Assembly: GCA_027858995.1 (NCBI GenBank)
Contig: JAQIBP010000075.1
Coordinates: 1 to 51,725, forward strand
Length of the DNA stretch: 51,725 nt
Direction of reading: 5' to 3'
DNA from: Deltaproteobacteria bacterium
GTDB lineage: Bacteria > Desulfobacterota > Desulfobacteria > Desulfobacterales > Desulfobacteraceae
Shown piece by piece: positions 36,047 through 45,301 of the stretch; the stretch's first letter is position 1; every line of letters begins with the position of its first letter. A program made the translations under genes and the position numbers. The notes under the pieces are model-generated. The model was given only the letters and a program-made list of their open reading frames with translations, was not told the DNA's origin and ran no database searches.

Positions 36047-37594
36047 TTGCAGCAAAATGTCATTCTATCAATTGACTGCGGCACCCAGAGTCTTAGAGCC
36101 ATTCTTTTTTCTCAAAAGGGTGAAATGGTTGCAAGGGAGCAGATTGAATATGAGCTTTATTTTTGTCAGCAGGCCGGCTGGGCAGAACAGGATCCTGAAC
36201 TCTATTGGACAAGCCTTGTTAAAGCTTGTCAAAAGCTTAAGGCATCAAATCCTGAATTGTTTAAAGCAATAGCAGGAGTTGGAGTGACAACACAGCGGGC
36301 AAGCATGATAAATGTAGATGAAGATGGTATTCCCCTTCGGCCTGCAATCTTGTGGCTTGATCAAAGGAGATCTGAACCTCTCTGGGGGCAGAAAGGGATT
36401 TTAAATGCCGGCCTTAATGTTTTGGGAGTTAAAAAAAAGATTGATGATATTCAATGCCAGGGGAAATGTAACTGGATAATGCAGAATCAGCCGGAAATAT
36501 GGGAAAAAACATGTAAATATCTACAGATTTCAGGCTTTTTAAATAATAGGCTGACCGGAAATTTCACCGATTCTGTTGCTTCACAGATTGGTCATGTTCC
36601 CTTTAATTATAAAACTCAAAAATGGGCAAAAAAACATCAGCTGTCAAAAAAAATGTTTCCTGTTGAAGATGATAAACTTCCAATACTTGTTCAACCCGGG
36701 GAAGTTTTAGGAAAAATCACTTCACAGGCTGCACACAAGACAGGCATTAAAAAGGAGATCCCGGTAATTGCCTGCGGGTCTGATAAAGGATGTGAAACCC
36801 TGGGGGCAGGGGTGATTAAACCCAGAATGGCAAGTTTGAGTTTTGGTACCACAGCAACTGTTCAAATTTTGTCTGAAAAATATATTGAGCCAATAAAATA
36901 TCTGCCTTCCTATCCTGCCTGTGCTTCAGGGTTTTATAATCCTGAAGTTGAGATTTTCCGGGGATTCTGGATGATAACCTGGTTTAAAAAAGAGTTTGCC
37001 CACAAAGAGGTAAGCATGGCAAAAAAACTGGGAATTCAGGCCGAGGAGGTGTTGAACCAATGTCTTGAAAGGACTGATCCCGGCGCCATGGGGCTTGTTG
37101 TACAGCCTTTCTGGGGACCGGGACTTGACTATCCCGACGCCAAAGGTGCCATGATAGGGTTTTCAGATGTACATACCAAAGATCATGTGTATAGGGCAGT
37201 AATAGAAGGTCTGGGCTTTGCTCTTTATGAGGGTATGGGAAAAATTCAATCTAAGAGCGGGAGAACAATAGAGAGAGCTGCTGTATCAGGAGGTGCATCT
37301 CAAAGTGATGAGATTTGTAAAATAACAGCAGATATTTTTAATATTCCCATGGTAAAAGGGATGACCCATGAAACTTCCGGACTGGGGGCAGCCATTCTTG
37401 TGGCAAAAGGCCTTGAATGGTTTTCAAACCTTGATGAGGCAGTTAAAACAATGGTTAGTGTGCAAAAAATTTTTAAACCTGTGCCTGATAATGTAAAAAT
37501 TTATAAAGAAATGTATTCAAAGGTTTATTCTAAAATGTATAAAGTTTTAAAACCTTTGTATTCACAAATCAGAGAGATAACAGGATATCCTTAA
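36047..37594 (+). CDS. FGGY-family carbohydrate kinase (glycerol-kinase-like)
   Basis: The 515-residue ATP-dependent kinase starts with TTG behind an AGGAG site; no in-frame ATG fits the conserved N-terminus LSIDCGTQSLRAILFSQKG. GVTTQRASMINVDEDGIPLRPAILWLDQRR and SFGTTATVQ mark the family, and SGGASQSDEICKITADIFNIP is the FGGY C-terminal signature. The exact substrate is uncertain: glycerol, dihydroxyacetone or a related polyol. It lies 2 bp before the next gene, so translation is coupled. Confidence 0.88.
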   Translation: MQQNVILSIDCGTQSLRAILFSQKGEMVAREQIEYELYFCQQAGWAEQDPELYWTSLVKACQKLKASNPELFKAIAGVGVTTQRASMINVDEDGIPLRPAILWLDQRRSEPLWGQKGILNAGLNVLGVKKKIDDIQCQGKCNWIMQNQPEIWEKTCKYLQISGFLNNRLTGNFTDSVASQIGHVPFNYKTQKWAKKHQLSKKMFPVEDDKLPILVQPGEVLGKITSQAAHKTGIKKEIPVIACGSDKGCETLGAGVIKPRMASLSFGTTATVQILSEKYIEPIKYLPSYPACASGFYNPEVEIFRGFWMITWFKKEFAHKEVSMAKKLGIQAEEVLNQCLERTDPGAMGLVVQPFWGPGLDYPDAKGAMIGFSDVHTKDHVYRAVIEGLGFALYEGMGKIQSKSGRTIERAAVSGGASQSDEICKITADIFNIPMVKGMTHETSGLGAAILVAKGLEWFSNLDEAVKTMVSVQKIFKPVPDNVKIYKEMYSKVYSKMYKVLKPLYSQIREITGYP

Positions 37595-37596
37595 AA

Positions 37597-39303
37597 ATGA
37601 CAAAAGATAGTTTAAAGGCAGCACATAAAGCAGGTTTTATTCCAGAATGGATGGAGAGCGTGTCAGACCGGCAAAGCTTTAGATCCATATTCAAGTGGGG
37701 AGCAGGGGATGAATTTAAAAATCCCGGCCAGGGTTTTTTAAATGTCATAAAAGAGGAGCTTGGACTTGCAGATGATGATTTTAAGATACCTGTCAGAATT
37801 GGGAGTAGTGTTGTTGAAAACAGTTGTAAAACAGCAATGAGTGCTGAAGATATAATCTTGTTTGAAAGTATTGTTGGCAGGGAGAATTGTTTTATTGATA
37901 CCTATGAGAGGTTAAAATATTCAACCGGTAAAGCAATGGAGGATATTTTTAATTTAAGAGAAGAAAAAATTGAAAATATCTCTGATATCGTTCTGCATCC
38001 CGGCAGCAAAGAAGATATTCAGGATATTCTAAGACTCTGCCATGAAAAAAGGATTCCAGTTCATGTGTATGGCGGCGGCAGTTCGGTTACACTTGGGTTG
38101 ACCTGCCCGAGAGGCGGAGTTACCCTTGTTATGAACACTCACATGAACAAAATAGTCAAGTTCAGTGAAATCAACAGGACAATCAGTGTTGAAGCCGGAA
38201 TGATGGGTCCTGTTTACGAGGATTTATTGAATAATGCCCCTGAAAAACTGGAAGCAGTGAATAAATATACAGGAGGGCATTTTCCCCAGAGTTTTGAATA
38301 CTCGACCGTTGGCGGCTGGGTGGCAGCACTTGGATCTGGTCAGGCTTCATCATATTATGGAGATGCATACGACCTTGTTGTAAGCCAGGAGTATGTCACA
38401 CCAAAAGGCAGTTTTAAAACCCATGATTTTCCTGCAACAGCCACAGGACCCAAGATCAATGATATTATGAAAGGTTCAGAAGGATGTTTTGGTGTTCTGG
38501 TTTCTTTAACAATGAAGATATTTCAATATCAGCCTGAAACTTCAAGGCAGTTTACTTTCATGTTTCCTGAATTTGAAAATGCTGTAAATGCAGCTCGCCA
38601 GATAAGCCAGACCGATTCAGGTATGCCGTCCATATTCAGAGTTTCTGATCCTGAAGAGACAGATGTTGCCATGAAGATGTATAACCTTGACAAAAGCATT
38701 ATTGGCAGGGTCATGGCATTAAAAGGTCTGAAATCAGGCTCAAGATCTCTTTTAATGGGGCAGACAGAAGGGGATAAGGCTTTTTCAAACAATCTATTAA
38801 AACAGATCAAAAAAATCTGCAGCACAAATTACGGATCAAATTTAAGTGGCTATCCCATGCGAAAGTGGCATAAGGGAAGATTTTCCGATCCTTATATGCG
38901 CGATGCCTTAAATGATTTTGGAGTACTTATTGATACCCTTGAAGCATCTGTTACCTGGGAAAATTTTACAAACCTGTATAATAAAGTTAGAAATCATATT
39001 AAAAAACACCCCAATACCATCTGCATGACCCATGCCTCACATTTTTATGATCAGGGGACTAATCTCTATTTTATCTTTATCACAAAGATGGGTGATATTG
39101 GTGAATTCAGAACCTTTCAACGCAGTATTATTCGAAAAATTGAAGAAAACTGTGGTTCTTTAAGCCATCATCATGGAATTGGCAGAATGATGGCGCCCCT
39201 AATGGAAAAGCATCTTGGGAAGGCCCAGATGGATGTATTAAGGGCAATAAAAAAGCATTTTGATCCCTATAATATAATGAATCCGGGAGGTCTTGGATTA
39301 TAG
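37597..39303 (+). CDS. Alkyldihydroxyacetonephosphate synthase-like FAD-binding oxidase
   Basis: 568 residues of the vanillyl-alcohol-oxidase FAD fold. It has the FAD-binding PCMH-like segment VLHPGSKEDIQDILRLC (about 129-145), VYGGGSSVTLGL, FPQSFEYSTVGGWVAALGSGQ, GSEGCFGVLVSLTMKI, SHFYDQGTNLYF, and the C-terminal HHHGIG at 524-529. These are the motifs of alkylglycerone-phosphate synthase, including the three-His patch and the Tyr in the SH-x-Y-D motif that serve catalysis in the eukaryotic enzyme. That enzyme swaps the acyl group of acyl-DHAP for a fatty alcohol, forming an ether lipid. A DHAP-linked substrate is inferred from the context. Confidence 0.85.
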   Translation: MTKDSLKAAHKAGFIPEWMESVSDRQSFRSIFKWGAGDEFKNPGQGFLNVIKEELGLADDDFKIPVRIGSSVVENSCKTAMSAEDIILFESIVGRENCFIDTYERLKYSTGKAMEDIFNLREEKIENISDIVLHPGSKEDIQDILRLCHEKRIPVHVYGGGSSVTLGLTCPRGGVTLVMNTHMNKIVKFSEINRTISVEAGMMGPVYEDLLNNAPEKLEAVNKYTGGHFPQSFEYSTVGGWVAALGSGQASSYYGDAYDLVVSQEYVTPKGSFKTHDFPATATGPKINDIMKGSEGCFGVLVSLTMKIFQYQPETSRQFTFMFPEFENAVNAARQISQTDSGMPSIFRVSDPEETDVAMKMYNLDKSIIGRVMALKGLKSGSRSLLMGQTEGDKAFSNNLLKQIKKICSTNYGSNLSGYPMRKWHKGRFSDPYMRDALNDFGVLIDTLEASVTWENFTNLYNKVRNHIKKHPNTICMTHASHFYDQGTNLYFIFITKMGDIGEFRTFQRSIIRKIEENCGSLSHHHGIGRMMAPLMEKHLGKAQMDVLRAIKKHFDPYNIMNPGGLGL

Positions 39304-39308
39304 GTTCC

Positions 39309-40145
39309 ATGAAAGATATTTTAATGAAACAGCCTCTTGTAAGCGTTATTCTGCCTACATATAATCGTGCCTGGGTCTTGAAAACCGCAATTGATTCAGT
39401 ACTGTTTCAGAATTATCCCAATATTGAACTCATTGTAATAGATGATGGATCCCGGGATAATACAAAAGAATTACTTAAAGGTTATAAAAATCAAATTAAA
39501 GTTTTAACCCAGGAAAATGCAGGGGTGAGTGCTGCAAGGAATCGCGGGATAGAAAAAAGCAGGGGAGAGTTTATAGCTCTGCTTGATTCCGATGATTCCT
39601 GGGATAAAAGAAAAATATCCTGTCAAATGGATTTTTTCCTGGCAAACCCTGAAGCTTTTATCTGTCAGACTCAGGAAGTTTGGATAAGGAACCATAAAAG
39701 AGTAAATCCAAAAGTTAAACATGAGAAACCCTCTGGAATGATATTTGAGCAGTCATTGAATCTATGCCTAGTAAGTCCTTCTGCTGTTATGATGAAAAGA
39801 GAAATTTTTGAGCAAAAAGGATATTTTAATGAAGAATTTTTAGTGTGTGAAGATTATGATTTATGGCTGAGAATCAGCTCAACCATCCCTGTCTTTTTAA
39901 TTGATAAACCCTATACCATAAAAAATGGAGGGCACAAGGATCAACTTTCAAATTTACATTCCCAGGATAAATTCAGGATTCGTTCATTAAAAAATCTTCT
40001 TGACTCTAATACTTTGACAGAGGAGCAGTCTTTAAAAGCAAAAAAGGTTTTTAAAAAAAAATGTGCCATTTATAGCAATGGCTGTATAAAACGGGGCAGG
40101 CAGGACGAGGGTGAATACTATTTAAATCTGGGGCAAGGGATTTAA
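39309..40145 (+). CDS. Family 2 glycosyltransferase
   Basis: 278 residues with the GT2 (GT-A) fold. VSVILPTYNRAWVLKTAIDSVLFQNYPNIELIVIDDGSRDNT and GVSAARNRGIEKSRGEFIALLDSDDSWD contain the nucleotide-sugar-binding and metal-binding DxD (DSDD). CEDYDLWLRI lies further down. The start at 39309 is 5 bp after the previous stop. An ATG 5 codons later is an alternative. Its presence in the operon hints at a glycosylated glycerolipid product, which is an inference. Confidence 0.88.
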   Translation: MKDILMKQPLVSVILPTYNRAWVLKTAIDSVLFQNYPNIELIVIDDGSRDNTKELLKGYKNQIKVLTQENAGVSAARNRGIEKSRGEFIALLDSDDSWDKRKISCQMDFFLANPEAFICQTQEVWIRNHKRVNPKVKHEKPSGMIFEQSLNLCLVSPSAVMMKREIFEQKGYFNEEFLVCEDYDLWLRISSTIPVFLIDKPYTIKNGGHKDQLSNLHSQDKFRIRSLKNLLDSNTLTEEQSLKAKKVFKKKCAIYSNGCIKRGRQDEGEYYLNLGQGI

Positions 40146-40269
40146 ATAGTGCCCGGGATTTTTAATTCAAATTAAAATCGACTTTGTATGTTCTCAAGTT
40201 GAAAGTGCTGATACAATATGTAATGATGTCTTCCAACAAAAAATAACTTTACTAATAAGGAACCTTATC

Positions 40270-40632
40270 ATGGAAAATGTTGCCGTCATCGGGGCAAGCC
40301 CGAAAAAGGAGCGATATTCCAATAAAGCCATCCGGCTTTTAGGTGAATACCAACACAACCCGATACCGGTTGCACCCAAGCAGGAAAAGATAGAAGGGAA
40401 AAAAGTATATCAAAGGCTTGAGGATATTCCAGAAAAAATTGACACTGTAACCCTGTATATTGGGCCAGCAAGACAGGATACTATCATCAAAGAAATAGTT
40501 AAATTAGCTCCCAGGCGGGTAATTTTTAATCCGAACACAGAAAACAAAGTCGCATATGACCAATTAAAAAGAGCCGGCATTGAAGTGGTTGAGGCGTGCA
40601 CCCTGGTACTCTTGAAGACCAACCAATATTAA
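40270..40632 (+). CDS. CoA-binding domain protein (CoA_binding_2)
   Basis: The 120-residue single Rossmann domain has VAVIGASPKKERYSNKAIRLL at the N-terminus, then IPVAPKQEKIEGKKVYQRLEDIPEKID and EVVEACTLVLLKT. This matches the small CoA-binding family also found in succinyl-CoA ligases and in YccU-like proteins. The role is unknown. It has AAGGAACC upstream. Confidence 0.85.
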   Translation: MENVAVIGASPKKERYSNKAIRLLGEYQHNPIPVAPKQEKIEGKKVYQRLEDIPEKIDTVTLYIGPARQDTIIKEIVKLAPRRVIFNPNTENKVAYDQLKRAGIEVVEACTLVLLKTNQY

Positions 40633-40796
40633 AAACTGACATTTTTTCTTTGTTGGCCCTGAACTTTTTTAGACCATTCCTTTTTTGAGGATATTTAATG
40701 CATCCGATCTTATTGAGAAAGTATTCGGTGGGTTACCCTTACAAAAATAATTAACCATGAACGCATAGAGATTAAATACTCCAGTGCATATAAACC

Positions 40797-41273
40797 ATGA
40801 AATTTGATTCAAAAGCTATAAACAAGCAAACATCAAAGCAGCATATCCCTCTCATAGGGACTCTGCTTTTATGCCTGCTTATTGCAGTTTTAACTTTATT
40901 TTCTTCTGATTCTGATCCAAATCAACCATACGGAAAAATAATCTCGCCCATTGCCGCAACAACAACCAGTACAACAGTAAGCGTCGCAGCTGAAACAAGA
41001 AATATAGAACCAGGGCAATATATCTGGCTGGTAGTGGATAAGCCCGGAATCAATCTTTGCTGGCCTAAAATTCAGATCGAACCAGACACAAAATTTAAAA
41101 CAATAATTTATGAAGAAGGTAAAAAAGAGCCTTACACCTTATCACTGTATGTAGTACACAAAACAATTAATGACCAGTGGCAGGAGTGGCTTGGTGATGA
41201 AATATCTGGCGGGCTGCCCATGCTGCCTGAGAAAAGGCGGTTGGATTCTGTTAGATTAATCCTTGGAAAATAA
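40797..41273 (+). CDS. Hypothetical membrane-anchored or secreted protein, 158 residues
   Basis: A single N-terminal hydrophobic helix (about 20-36) follows a basic start. The remainder is extracytoplasmic, starting with a Thr/Ser/Ala-rich part (AATTTSTTVSVAAET), and then a beta-rich region with IEPGQYIWLVVDKPG and LSLYVVHKT. I do not recognise a domain. It is well separated from its neighbours (164 bp before, 320 bp after). Confidence 0.5.
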   Translation: MKFDSKAINKQTSKQHIPLIGTLLLCLLIAVLTLFSSDSDPNQPYGKIISPIAATTTSTTVSVAAETRNIEPGQYIWLVVDKPGINLCWPKIQIEPDTKFKTIIYEEGKKEPYTLSLYVVHKTINDQWQEWLGDEISGGLPMLPEKRRLDSVRLILGK

Positions 41274-41593
41274 CAGAAGGAATATTGAAAAAGATAAAAA
41301 AGAGAATTCTTTGGATACCAGATATTGTGTTTTGAGATTTTATTCGCGGCTATATATATCATTATAGTTGGTAGCATTTCAATTCGATACGGAATTTTTA
41401 GTGTTATATAGGCTTAACCTCATGTTCACATTATCAAGGGAAGATCAGAATCGCCATTATCGAAAACTGGTGGATACAAAAAATATTGTGTAAGGTTTCC
41501 AACTCAACTCGGACTAACCAATTAAAAGAATGAAATTAAGGTATCTGAGAGTGGTGTTGACATTTAAAGCTTGATCCAGACATTGGAGGGAAT
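41274..41593. promoter_or_regulatory. Intergenic region before the decarboxylase/ATP-grasp operon
   Basis: A 320-bp stretch with no convincing gene. A 23-codon frame at 41422 has no ribosome site and no recognisable product. TTGACA at about 41556 lies close upstream of the operon start (41594), but I cannot place a matching -10. It should hold the operon promoter. Confidence 0.35.
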
Positions 41594-43018
41594 ATGGAAC
41601 CCGAACAAACTATCAACAACATTTCCGATCTGATAAAAGCGTATCTGTCAAGCCAGAAGCAGAACAGCTTTCTTCAATATAAAGATCCCATCGAGTTACA
41701 AAAAATTCTCAAACTCGATGACCACAACGATGGAGCCGGATGGTCTCAGATTTTTACATGGATTGAGAGATATCTCATGTATTCCGTTAAAACCAATCAT
41801 AACGGTTTTGTCAACCGAATGTGGGTCGGGGCAAATCTTCCCTCAATTCTGGGAGAAATAGTGGCGGCAGTATCAAACACCTCCTCCTGCACCTATGAGT
41901 CCGCACCGGTGTCCACTCTGATGGAAAAATATATGATACAGCAAATGCTTGATCTTGTTGGTTTTAAAAACGGTGAGGGGCAGATGGCAACCGGTTCAAG
42001 CAATGCCAATATGCTGGCAATGATGGCCGCAAGAAATGAGAGCCTGCCGACGGTGAAAACAAAAGGGATATTCGGACAACAGGACCTAATGGGTTTTGTC
42101 AGTGCCGACGCACACTATTCCATGGAAAAGGCAGCAAATATTATTGGACTTGGTACAGATCATCTTTCCAAGATACCTGTCAATGGCCAGGGTGAGATGG
42201 ATCTGGATCTTTTGGAAAAAAATCTTGAAAGGACCGTTGGCAAGGGTATACTGCCGTTTTTTGTAGCAGGAACCGCCGGTACAACTATTCGCGGCGCCTA
42301 TGATTCAATCATAGGACTTCTCAGATTGAAAAGAAAATTCAATTTCTGGCTGCACATTGACGGAGCCTGGGGAGGAGCAGTGCTTGTCAGTGATTCGCTT
42401 CGAAAAAAGTATGTCAACGGAATTGAACATGTTGACTCATTTACCTGGGATTTTCACAAAATGCTTGGAACATCTCTGATGTGTAATATTTTTATGATCA
42501 ATAACAGACCCCATACCCTGGGAAAATTATGCAGCAGTGAAGATGAAAGTTATATATTCCATGATGTCCCGGACAGCAATAAAAATATCAACGAAGTCAA
42601 TGATCTTGGGGCTGTATCACTGCAGTGTGGCAGGAGAGTGGACAGTTTGAAATGGTTTCTGGACTGGAAATATTTTGGGAAAAAGGAATTTGGTCGCCGG
42701 GTGGAACGATCACTTGAATTATGCCGATATGCAGAATTAATCGTCCGGAAATCCGATTTTTTGGAACTGGTATTAAAGAGGAACTCATTTAACATCTGTT
42801 TTCGCTTCAAGGCACCGGAGAATGTTGCAAACAAATTAAATCTTGCCATCCGAAATACCCTGTACCATGATGGCAAAAGCCTGGTCGGGTATGCTTATTT
42901 TGAAGGTAAATTATTTTTACGGCTGCTGCTGGCCGGCCATGATCTTACCCGTGAAGATATCGACCAATATTTTTCAGATCTGATTAAAACAGGTAAATCC
43001 CTGGCAGAAACTTACTAA
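41594..43018 (+). CDS. Group II PLP-dependent amino acid decarboxylase
   Basis: 474 residues in the glutamate / cysteine sulfinate / aspartate decarboxylase family. Key residues are visible: Gly/Ser-rich MATGSSNANM (131-140), His174 (DAHYS, stacks on PLP), Asp256 (HIDGAWGG) and the PLP lysine K289 (WDFHKMLG). The product would be an amine such as GABA, beta-alanine or hypotaurine. The substrate is not settled by motifs. GGAGGGAAT is the ribosome site. It is first of a five-gene operon with a cysteine-dioxygenase-like cupin, which suggests cysteine sulfinate as a substrate. Confidence 0.88.
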   Translation: MEPEQTINNISDLIKAYLSSQKQNSFLQYKDPIELQKILKLDDHNDGAGWSQIFTWIERYLMYSVKTNHNGFVNRMWVGANLPSILGEIVAAVSNTSSCTYESAPVSTLMEKYMIQQMLDLVGFKNGEGQMATGSSNANMLAMMAARNESLPTVKTKGIFGQQDLMGFVSADAHYSMEKAANIIGLGTDHLSKIPVNGQGEMDLDLLEKNLERTVGKGILPFFVAGTAGTTIRGAYDSIIGLLRLKRKFNFWLHIDGAWGGAVLVSDSLRKKYVNGIEHVDSFTWDFHKMLGTSLMCNIFMINNRPHTLGKLCSSEDESYIFHDVPDSNKNINEVNDLGAVSLQCGRRVDSLKWFLDWKYFGKKEFGRRVERSLELCRYAELIVRKSDFLELVLKRNSFNICFRFKAPENVANKLNLAIRNTLYHDGKSLVGYAYFEGKLFLRLLLAGHDLTREDIDQYFSDLIKTGKSLAETY

Positions 43019-43035
43019 TTGGAAGGACTATACCA

Positions 43036-43545
43036 ATGAGTGAAAAAAATAGTGCCCCAAAAACATATTTGAACCATCCCAATCAATGGAAATTGAAAGC
43101 ACTGTTAGAGGATCTCTTTACCGATCCCGATCCGGATCATATTACTGAAGAACTCAAGCGGTTTTTGCAAAAATATCCGATTCCTATTGATGACTTCCCG
43201 TTGACTGAAGGGACATATTCCAGAACCATTCTTTTTAGAAGCAACAACGGGTATGAGGCCATGGCTGCACGATGGAGTCCCGGTGCAATCTCGTCCATAC
43301 ATGGACATCCCCATTTTGCGCTTATTATAGTGACCAAAGGCGGACTGGGGATTGATTACTTTAAAAAACACGATGGCAGGGTGGAGATGACAAGGTCAGG
43401 TTTTTTATCTGAATCTCAATTTTTTTCAGATATCGGTCAGGCCAAAACTTTTGATAACCATATTCACAGGGTACAGGCATATGAAGAAACTCTCAGCATA
43501 CACATATCATCCGATGATGCTGCAAAGGGCGAAACCTTCGGATAG
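43036..43545 (+). CDS. Cysteine-dioxygenase-like cupin
   Basis: 169 residues. The cupin core has WSPGAISSIHGHPHFALIIVTKGGLGIDYF and DNHIHRVQAYEETLSIHIS. Candidate iron ligands are His89, His91 and His144, the three-His site of thiol dioxygenases. R63 (TYSRTIL) fits the substrate-carboxylate arginine. The family's SLH-x-Y-SPP ending is replaced by SIHISSD, so the Tyr of the Cys-Tyr cofactor is absent; that tunes or changes specificity. The start follows GGAAGGAC. A thiol dioxygenase in a probable anaerobe is unexpected. Confidence 0.75.
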   Translation: MSEKNSAPKTYLNHPNQWKLKALLEDLFTDPDPDHITEELKRFLQKYPIPIDDFPLTEGTYSRTILFRSNNGYEAMAARWSPGAISSIHGHPHFALIIVTKGGLGIDYFKKHDGRVEMTRSGFLSESQFFSDIGQAKTFDNHIHRVQAYEETLSIHISSDDAAKGETFG

Positions 43546-44395
43546 GTCTTCAAGTATTTTAAAAACCTATATACGGATTTCCCTTTTTTTCTGGTATCTA
43601 TGGGCCTGCCTGCGGTACTGGGTGATTCCCTGGAATTACTTTGTGCTTAACAGCAGGTATTTTAATAAGAAGAAAGGCATTTTTTCAAAACTGGAAATGG
43701 ATGCAGCCATTCCTGAACGCTTCCGGCTCAGGCAGTATTATTATGATCCGGATAAGCCACCACGCCGCTATCCTGTTTTTCTCAAGCCGGAATGGGGCCA
43801 GAATTCCAATGGTATTGTCCGTGTGCATAATATAAAAGATTACAGAAAGTTTCAGGAAATTGCCGGCAAGACAGATATGCCTTTTATTGTTCATGATGCT
43901 GCACTTAGAAAAACAGAGATTGAAATATATTATCTTCGCTCTCCTGATAATATTGATAATTACGCTTTTTTGTCCATAACCGAAGTGACAAACACGTGCA
44001 AAGAGCACTATCCAATAAATTCAATACACAATCCATGCACCATTTACAGGGACATCACACACACCTTTTCAGCAAAACAGCTGCAGACAATCTGGTTTTC
44101 TTTGCGACAGATTGGTGGGTTCCGCATGGCCAGGGTCGGATTGAAGGCCGATGATCGCAAGGGAATACTGAAAGAAAAATTTCAAATTGTGGAAATTAAT
44201 CTTTTTCTTCCCATGCCGCTTGTTCTGCTTTCTGAAAATGTCGGTCTGGTTGAAAAAAATAAGATCATGAAAAAGACCATGTCAATTGCCGGCAGGCTGG
44301 TAAAAGATATCCCCAAAAAAGAATCCGGAAAACAAATCCTTTTTCAAAAATTTATGCCACATCAAATTATGGATCGTTGGGAGGTGACTCAATGA
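43481..44395 (+). CDS. ATP-grasp-like protein, first copy
   Basis: About 300 residues. The reading frame opens at 43451 inside the cupin gene. Plausible starts are ATG 43481 or 43514; I give 43481 but cannot decide. An N-terminal hydrophobic stretch ISLFFWYLWACLRYW suggests membrane association. A conserved segment YPVFLKPEWGQNSNGIVRVHN is the ATP-grasp nucleotide-binding pattern, and FQIVEINLFLPMPL near the end corresponds to the metal-binding E-x-N motif. It would ligate a carboxylate to an amine, hydroxyl or thiol. It overlaps both neighbours. Confidence 0.7.
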   Translation: MKKLSAYTYHPMMLQRAKPSDRSSSILKTYIRISLFFWYLWACLRYWVIPWNYFVLNSRYFNKKKGIFSKLEMDAAIPERFRLRQYYYDPDKPPRRYPVFLKPEWGQNSNGIVRVHNIKDYRKFQEIAGKTDMPFIVHDAALRKTEIEIYYLRSPDNIDNYAFLSITEVTNTCKEHYPINSIHNPCTIYRDITHTFSAKQLQTIWFSLRQIGGFRMARVGLKADDRKGILKEKFQIVEINLFLPMPLVLLSENVGLVEKNKIMKKTMSIAGRLVKDIPKKESGKQILFQKFMPHQIMDRWEVTQ

Positions 44396-45300
44396 AATCA
44401 TTGAAACAAATCATCTATTCCTGGGTTGAACAAAAATTCCTTGGTGGATGCAGCAATTACAATTCTTTATCCACGAGAAAAAGCTGTCGTTCTAAAAAAC
44501 AGGCCAGAGAGATGTTTTCGAAAAACAATATCCCCTATGCAGAAGGTGAAATTTTTTATGGTCCTGTGAAGCCGTTCCAATTTGTAAAAAAATATGGATT
44601 CCCGGTATGTGTCAAACCAAATGTCAGCGGTTTTTCCCGGGGCAGCTATTTTCCCATTAACTCTTACTATGATCTTCTAAAGGCGATTGTGCTTGTCAAA
44701 ATCTGGTGGCCAAGCTCGGTCATAGAGCAGTATCTTGAAGGCAAAAATTACCGTGTTGTTGTGATAAAGAATGACATCATGTCGGTCATTAGACGATACC
44801 CGCCTTTTGTCATCGGAGATGGACGATCAAGTATCAGTGAGCTGATAGACAGGGAAAATAAAACACGCAGCCGGATGAAACTTAATCCTGTCATCCACTC
44901 CATTCAAAAGAGTTCTGGTATTACCCGATATCTCAAAAAGAAAAAGCTTTCTTTCTCATCTATTCTTTCAGAAGGGGAAATGGTACCTCTTTATAATCGG
45001 GTTTCACTGGCGCCGGGCGGCGTAATTGAAACTATTGATAAAGAAAGCATGCATAAACAAAACAGGGCGATTTTTTTAAAAATTCTTCCCCTGTTTAATG
45101 CCAATATTTTAGGCATTGATGCTATTTTTGAAAAAGGGATAGACATTTCCTATACCGAGCAACGTGTGATATTTCTTGAAGTAAATTCAAGACCTTATTT
45201 AAAGATGCATGATTATCCAAGATATGGAGAGAAGCAGGACCTGAGCCGCTTTTACACTGCTTTGAATCACCTGGTAATTCAGCAGAAAAATATCTATTAA
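44392..45300 (+). CDS. ATP-grasp ligase resembling the cyanophycin/glutathione synthetase group
   Basis: 302 residues. I chose ATG 44392, which overlaps the previous stop by 4 bp and has the strong site GGAGGTGA; an upstream ATG-like start at 44377 is less likely. KYGFPVCVKPNVSGFSRGSY (about 65-84) is the ATP-binding lid, VIGDGRSSISELIDREN (about 140-156) matches cyanophycin-synthetase-type proteins, and VIFLEVNSRPYLKMHDYP near the end supplies the E-x-N metal site. This group forms amide bonds between amino-acid-like units. With the decarboxylase it could make a decarboxylated dipeptide, as carnosine synthase does. Confidence 0.8.
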   Translation: MKSLKQIIYSWVEQKFLGGCSNYNSLSTRKSCRSKKQAREMFSKNNIPYAEGEIFYGPVKPFQFVKKYGFPVCVKPNVSGFSRGSYFPINSYYDLLKAIVLVKIWWPSSVIEQYLEGKNYRVVVIKNDIMSVIRRYPPFVIGDGRSSISELIDRENKTRSRMKLNPVIHSIQKSSGITRYLKKKKLSFSSILSEGEMVPLYNRVSLAPGGVIETIDKESMHKQNRAIFLKILPLFNANILGIDAIFEKGIDISYTEQRVIFLEVNSRPYLKMHDYPRYGEKQDLSRFYTALNHLVIQQKNIY

Positions 45301-45301
45301 T

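Noticed and set aside
41422-41493. 23-codon frame before the decarboxylase operon
   Set aside because: No ribosome site and no recognisable product.
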